Positions 60,441 through 64,000 of a stretch of 64,000 nucleotides of DNA are shown piece after piece. The position numbers and the translations under genes were made by a program. The DNA is from Mesoflavibacter sp037029465 (GTDB lineage: Bacteria > Bacteroidota > Bacteroidia > Flavobacteriales > Flavobacteriaceae): NCBI RefSeq assembly GCF_037029465.1, contig NZ_JAYMEM010000001.1, positions 124,001 to 188,000 of the forward strand, in the 5' to 3' direction. The notes beneath the pieces are model-generated. The model ran no database searches. It was not told the DNA's origin and saw nothing but the letters and a program-made list of their open reading frames with translations. How positions within the stretch are numbered: the stretch's first letter is position 1; every line of letters starts with the position of its first letter.

Positions 60441-60560
60441 CGTAAACATATTTATATATTTTTTAAAAAACAACTATTTACTGTAAAAATATCACGTTTT
60501 ATCGTTAAAATTTAACATTTGAACGGTATAAAATTGCACTTAATCCGATTTTTTACTCAT

Positions 60561-61727
60561 TTAAACGCTATTCTTATAATAAGCCTTGAACCAACGGTCT
60601 GGAATTTTATCATTACAAGCATCTAAATAATCTTGATGCGTGCATGGTAATAACGTATGCTTTTTTAATTTATTATTAACATTTGATAAAAATGGAATTT
60701 CTATCCACCATCGCCCAGTTTTAACACTTTTGTAAAAGATTAACTCATGAGAGTCCGCTAAGGTAATAAATTTTTGATGACTTTTATCATCTGCAAAGTT
60801 ATCATCTTGCACTCTGCAATTAACTCCTTCAATAAAATACCAAATCATTTGAGAGATTAGCATTGACGTTATTTCGTCATCTGTAGAAGGTTTATATTCG
60901 TAAATTCCAAAACTACTTACTTTATTACTTATTCCTGCATACCTTGAAACAGCGCATATTTCTTTGCCATCTAATCCATTTGGAGACACTTTTTGTCTTA
61001 AGCTAACTTCTGCAGCTTTTAAAACTCCTAAGTCTACAGATACTATGTTAGCATCTCTCATCACTGGTTCTACTAATGTAATATCATTTGAAACCTCTCC
61101 TAATCGATAGGATTCAAAATGCAGACGCTCCATCAAGTCAATTTCTTCTTGACTATTAAAATAGGTTTGATAGCCTATAGCAGCATAATTAAATAAATTG
61201 TATGGCTGATCTATTATTACTTTACCTAAAAAGCTATTATTTTTAATTGGCTTAGCTGAATCTCCTAAATCAAACGCACGATCTACATTAACCACATTAA
61301 CCATTGGCATCAAACTATCATAAGCACGATAATTTGCGTATGTTAAATCTTGACTTCCTCCTATTATTATAGGTATGATTCTTTTTTGAATAAGTATTGA
61401 GAGTGTTTCTTGTAGTGCGAAGTAAGTATCTTCTACACTTTCGCCTTTTTGAATATCTCCTAAATCTGCAATATTTGTAGACCAACTTCCAGGAAAGAGT
61501 GAATATAGAGATTTTCTAATTTCATTTAAATTGAAATCTTCTCCTATATAATTAACATCATTTCTGTTTTCTAAAACACCAAGTATTACAATGTTGACGT
61601 TTTCTAAATCAGGAATTCCGTTTTGCTCTGAGTGAATTTTAATTTTCCTTCCTAAACTAAGAGGCGCTAGTAATTGGTTGTGCGCTAAAACAGTATCTGG
61701 AACCGGAGAAAGAAAGTTAAAATTCAT
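60561..61727 (-). CDS. Arginase-fold protein (formimidoylglutamase-like) lacking metal ligands
   Basis: A 388-residue protein with the ureohydrolase fold. The usual manganese-binding motifs are altered: GGxHxxxxG appears as GGSQDLTYANYRAYD, the DAHxDxxD block as NVVNVDRAFDLGD, and SxDxDxxDP as VSVDLGVLKAAEV. Most Mn ligands are therefore missing and catalysis by the arginase mechanism is unlikely. An N-terminal extension precedes the core. In flavobacteria an arginase-like gene of this type stands beside gldK and topA. It may have a structural or regulatory role; nothing connects it directly to gliding. It starts six bases downstream of the topA stop codon and probably belongs to the topA transcript. 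Confidence 0.8.
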   Translation of the reverse strand: MNFNFLSPVPDTVLAHNQLLAPLSLGRKIKIHSEQNGIPDLENVNIVILGVLENRNDVNYIGEDFNLNEIRKSLYSLFPGSWSTNIADLGDIQKGESVEDTYFALQETLSILIQKRIIPIIIGGSQDLTYANYRAYDSLMPMVNVVNVDRAFDLGDSAKPIKNNSFLGKVIIDQPYNLFNYAAIGYQTYFNSQEEIDLMERLHFESYRLGEVSNDITLVEPVMRDANIVSVDLGVLKAAEVSLRQKVSPNGLDGKEICAVSRYAGISNKVSSFGIYEYKPSTDDEITSMLISQMIWYFIEGVNCRVQDDNFADDKSHQKFITLADSHELIFYKSVKTGRWWIEIPFLSNVNNKLKKHTLLPCTHQDYLDACNDKIPDRWFKAYYKNSV

Positions 61728-61733
61728 TATATA

Positions 61734-64000
61734 TTATTTCTTTTTTGCTGATGTTTTTTTCTTGGTAGTTTTCTTTTTTGTTGCTTTTTTCTTTGGCGCA
61801 TTCTTTTCTATCAGATCTTTTACCTCTTCTAAAGTTAGCGCAGCTGCATCTACTGTTTTTGCTAATTCTATTTTGGTTTTACCTTTAATGATATTGTGTC
61901 TGCCCCAACGTGCTTTTTCTACACGTATTCCTTCTTCTTCCCAATTATGTACTACTTTATCAATTTCTTTTTGAATTTTTTCATCAATAAGTGTTTCGAT
62001 ATCTTCTGTAGTTAAATTATCCCAATCGTATTTTTTGTTGACGTTTATAAACATATCGTCCCATTTTATAAATGGTCCAAAACGTCCTTTTCCTTTAGTT
62101 ACATCTTTACCTTTATAGGTATATATAGGAGCATCTGCTTTTTCTTTTTCTTTAATTAACTCCACCGCTTCATCAAGTTCGACGTTTAAAGGGTCTTGTC
62201 CTGCTGCTAAAGAAATGTACTTTTTACCAAATTTCACATATGGTCCGTAACGTCCGTTATTTACCTCTACAACTTCTCCTTTATATTTACCTAATTCTTT
62301 TGGAAGCTTGAATAAATCCATAGCCTCTTCAAAAGTTATTGTATTTAATTGTTGATCTGGTCCTAGGCTTGCAAAGGTTGGTTTTTCTTCGTCATCTACA
62401 GTACCCATTTGTACCATAGGTCCAAATTTACCTAAACGTACACTTACTTGTTTTCCTGTTTTTGGATCTTCACCAAGAATACGCTCTCCTGATTCTCTAT
62501 CTGCATTTTCTTGAACATCTTCTACTACTGGATGAAACTTATCGTAAAAAGTTTTCATCATCTTTTTCCAATCTTCTTTTCCTTCTGCTATATCATCAAA
62601 CTGGTCTTCTACTTTTGCTGTAAAGTTATAATCTAAGATACTCTCAAAGTGATTAACCAGAAAGTCGGTAACTATCATACCAATATCTGTTGGCACTAAT
62701 TTTCCTTTATCAGATCCAACTTTTTCGGTTAGTTTTTTATCTTCAACTTTTCCTTCTGTTAAGGTTAATTGCGTGTATTCTCTTTCTACACCTTCAACCG
62801 TTCCCTTTTCTATATAATTTCTATTTTGAATAGTAGAAATTGTTGGCGCATATGTAGATGGTCTACCAATACCTAACTCTTCTAACTTTTTAACTAACGA
62901 AGCTTCTGTGTAACGGTAAGGCGGACGTGTATAACGTTGAGTTGCGGTAATATATTTATTTAATAAGGTTTCGTTTACCTTCATTGCTGGCAACATTCCG
63001 TCTTGCTCTGTATCTTCATCATCTGTCCCTTCTAAGTACACCTTAAGAAAACCATCAAATTTAATTACCTCTCCATTTGCTGTAAACGTTTGGTCATGTG
63101 TATCTGCCTCAATTTTAACGTTTGTACGTTCTAGCTGCGCTTCACTCATTTGTGATGCAATTGCACGCTTCCAAATCAATTCGTATAAACGTGCTTGATC
63201 ACGATCAATATTAACGCTATGTCTTGAAAAATCTGTAGGTCGTATCGCTTCGTGAGCCTCTTGCGCACCTTTAGTTTTCCCTGTAAAATTTCTTTCTTTA
63301 CTATATTCTTTACCGTAGGCATCTACAATTTCTTTCTCTGCTCCTTTTCTTGCTTCGTCAGATAAATTTACACTATCTGTTCTCATGTAAGTAATCAAAC
63401 CGGCTTCGTATAAACGTTGCGCCATAGTCATGGTTTTACTTACTGAAAAATATAATTTACGTGATGCTTCCTGCTGTAATGTAGATGTCGTAAATGGTGC
63501 TGCAGGCGATTTTTTTGCTGGCTTTTTTGTTAAGTCAGCAACTTTAAAATTAGCAGTCGCATTTTTTTCTAAAAAGGCTAAAGCTTCTTCTTTAGTCGAA
63601 AAAGTTTTAGGCAATTTAGCTTTAAAAGATTGTCCTTCCTCGTTAGAAAACTCGGCATCTATTCTATAAGATGCTTCAGGTTGAAATTCTTGAATTTCTC
63701 GCTCACGCTCTACAATTAAACGTACTGAAACAGATTGTACACGACCAGCAGATAAACCACCTTTTACTTTTCGCCATAACACTGGAGATAATTCGTAACC
63801 TACAATTCTATCTAAAACACGTCTTGCTTGTTGTGCATCTACTAAATCGTAATCTATTTTACGCGGATTTTCAACCGCTTTCATAATGGCAGATTTAGTA
63901 ATCTCATGAAACACAATACGCTTGGTTTTTTCTTTATCCAAACCTAATGTTTCAGCAAGATGCCAAGCAATAGCTTCTCCTTCGCGGTCCTCATCACTTG
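61734..64000 (-). CDS. topA: DNA topoisomerase I, 5' truncated by the window edge
   Basis: Type IA topoisomerase relaxing negative supercoils. The frame is open to the last base, where the DEDREGEAIAWHL segment of the TOPRIM domain appears, so about the first 100 residues lie beyond the window. The active-site Tyr is in GLITYMRTDSVNLS. Further motifs are VGYELSPVLWRKVKGGLSAG, ELGIGRPSTYAPTI and, in the C-terminal part, four Toprim-C repeats (GKFGPMVQMG, GRYGPYVKFGKKYI, GRFGPFIKWDDMFI, ARWGRHNIIKGKTK). It ends in a Lys-rich tail (ATKKKTTKKKTSAKKK), used for DNA binding. An internal ATG at 63939-63941 is not the real start. Confidence 0.96.
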   Translation of the reverse strand, partial: SDEDREGEAIAWHLAETLGLDKEKTKRIVFHEITKSAIMKAVENPRKIDYDLVDAQQARRVLDRIVGYELSPVLWRKVKGGLSAGRVQSVSVRLIVEREREIQEFQPEASYRIDAEFSNEEGQSFKAKLPKTFSTKEEALAFLEKNATANFKVADLTKKPAKKSPAAPFTTSTLQQEASRKLYFSVSKTMTMAQRLYEAGLITYMRTDSVNLSDEARKGAEKEIVDAYGKEYSKERNFTGKTKGAQEAHEAIRPTDFSRHSVNIDRDQARLYELIWKRAIASQMSEAQLERTNVKIEADTHDQTFTANGEVIKFDGFLKVYLEGTDDEDTEQDGMLPAMKVNETLLNKYITATQRYTRPPYRYTEASLVKKLEELGIGRPSTYAPTISTIQNRNYIEKGTVEGVEREYTQLTLTEGKVEDKKLTEKVGSDKGKLVPTDIGMIVTDFLVNHFESILDYNFTAKVEDQFDDIAEGKEDWKKMMKTFYDKFHPVVEDVQENADRESGERILGEDPKTGKQVSVRLGKFGPMVQMGTVDDEEKPTFASLGPDQQLNTITFEEAMDLFKLPKELGKYKGEVVEVNNGRYGPYVKFGKKYISLAAGQDPLNVELDEAVELIKEKEKADAPIYTYKGKDVTKGKGRFGPFIKWDDMFINVNKKYDWDNLTTEDIETLIDEKIQKEIDKVVHNWEEEGIRVEKARWGRHNIIKGKTKIELAKTVDAAALTLEEVKDLIEKNAPKKKATKKKTTKKKTSAKKK

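Noticed and set aside
63430..63886. Small plus-strand frames inside topA
   Set aside because: They overlap conserved topoisomerase sequence on the other strand and encode no recognisable protein.

Overview
This window is AT-rich DNA from a marine or soil-type member of the Flavobacteriaceae (Bacteroidota). The main evidence is the complete gldK-gldL-gldM-gldN set (gliding motility and type IX secretion core), a SusC/RagA-type TonB-linked outer-membrane protein, many lipoproteins with short SC-type lipoboxes, DUF983, DUF4230 and GSCFA family proteins, weak or absent Shine-Dalgarno sequences, and a perfect TAnnTTTG -7 box upstream of one gene. No phage, plasmid, CRISPR or complete insertion sequence was seen.

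Layout. 1-2900: the tail of a cysteine-less 'zinc-ribbon' coiled-coil protein, a lipoprotein MsrA, a SAM methyltransferase and a lipoprotein. 3095-11734: a co-directional kynurenine (tryptophan catabolism) cluster: kynureninase, a small unknown protein, kynurenine 3-monooxygenase, a RidA-type putative 2-aminomuconate deaminase, 2-aminomuconate-semialdehyde dehydrogenase, an atypical SDR, 3-hydroxyanthranilate dioxygenase, ACMS decarboxylase and an O-methyltransferase. Together these would take kynurenine through 3-hydroxykynurenine, 3-hydroxyanthranilate, ACMS and aminomuconate semialdehyde towards 4-oxalocrotonate. Most junctions from the monooxygenase to the decarboxylase carry short palindromic repeats, and one repeat lies inside the RidA reading frame. 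11803-17900: subtilase lipoprotein, TatA, mannose-6-phosphate isomerase, aromatic amino acid hydroxylase, enoyl-CoA hydratase-like protein and rhodanese. 17895-26905: DUF4230, a two-component operon (TPR histidine kinase, lipoprotein, small membrane protein, NarL-type regulator), a PQQ-like propeller protein with a YbjN-like partner, a GSCFA protein and a peptidoglycan-binding protein.

26917-39752 is mostly housekeeping: alaS, divergent M23 peptidase-merR, LemA with three TPM-domain proteins, a large outer-membrane beta-barrel, der, era and an RNA methyltransferase. 39879-44973 is a decayed polysaccharide utilisation locus: an intact GH97 enzyme, a susC gene broken by an in-frame TAG and cut off at its 3' end where it is joined to the tail of a membrane protein, no susD, and a Nudix-type regulator whose catalytic Nudix box is destroyed. 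The same palindrome, AAGTGT-N7-ACACTT, precedes both the GH97 gene and susC and is the best candidate operator in the window.

45011-55701: initiator tRNA, a CPXCG zinc protein, a plant-type LRR protein, an RND efflux operon (its adaptor appears frameshifted at the start), an ABC-F ATPase, a DUF983 protein and a FAD oxidoreductase. 55778-64000: gldN, gldM, gldL, gldK, an arginase-fold protein lacking the metal ligands, and a truncated topA. I did not find an obviously new multi-gene defence or secretion system. The strongest leads are the repeat-encoded peptide in the RidA protein, the regulator/operator/broken-SusC locus, and the arginase-like pseudoenzyme next to the gld operon.
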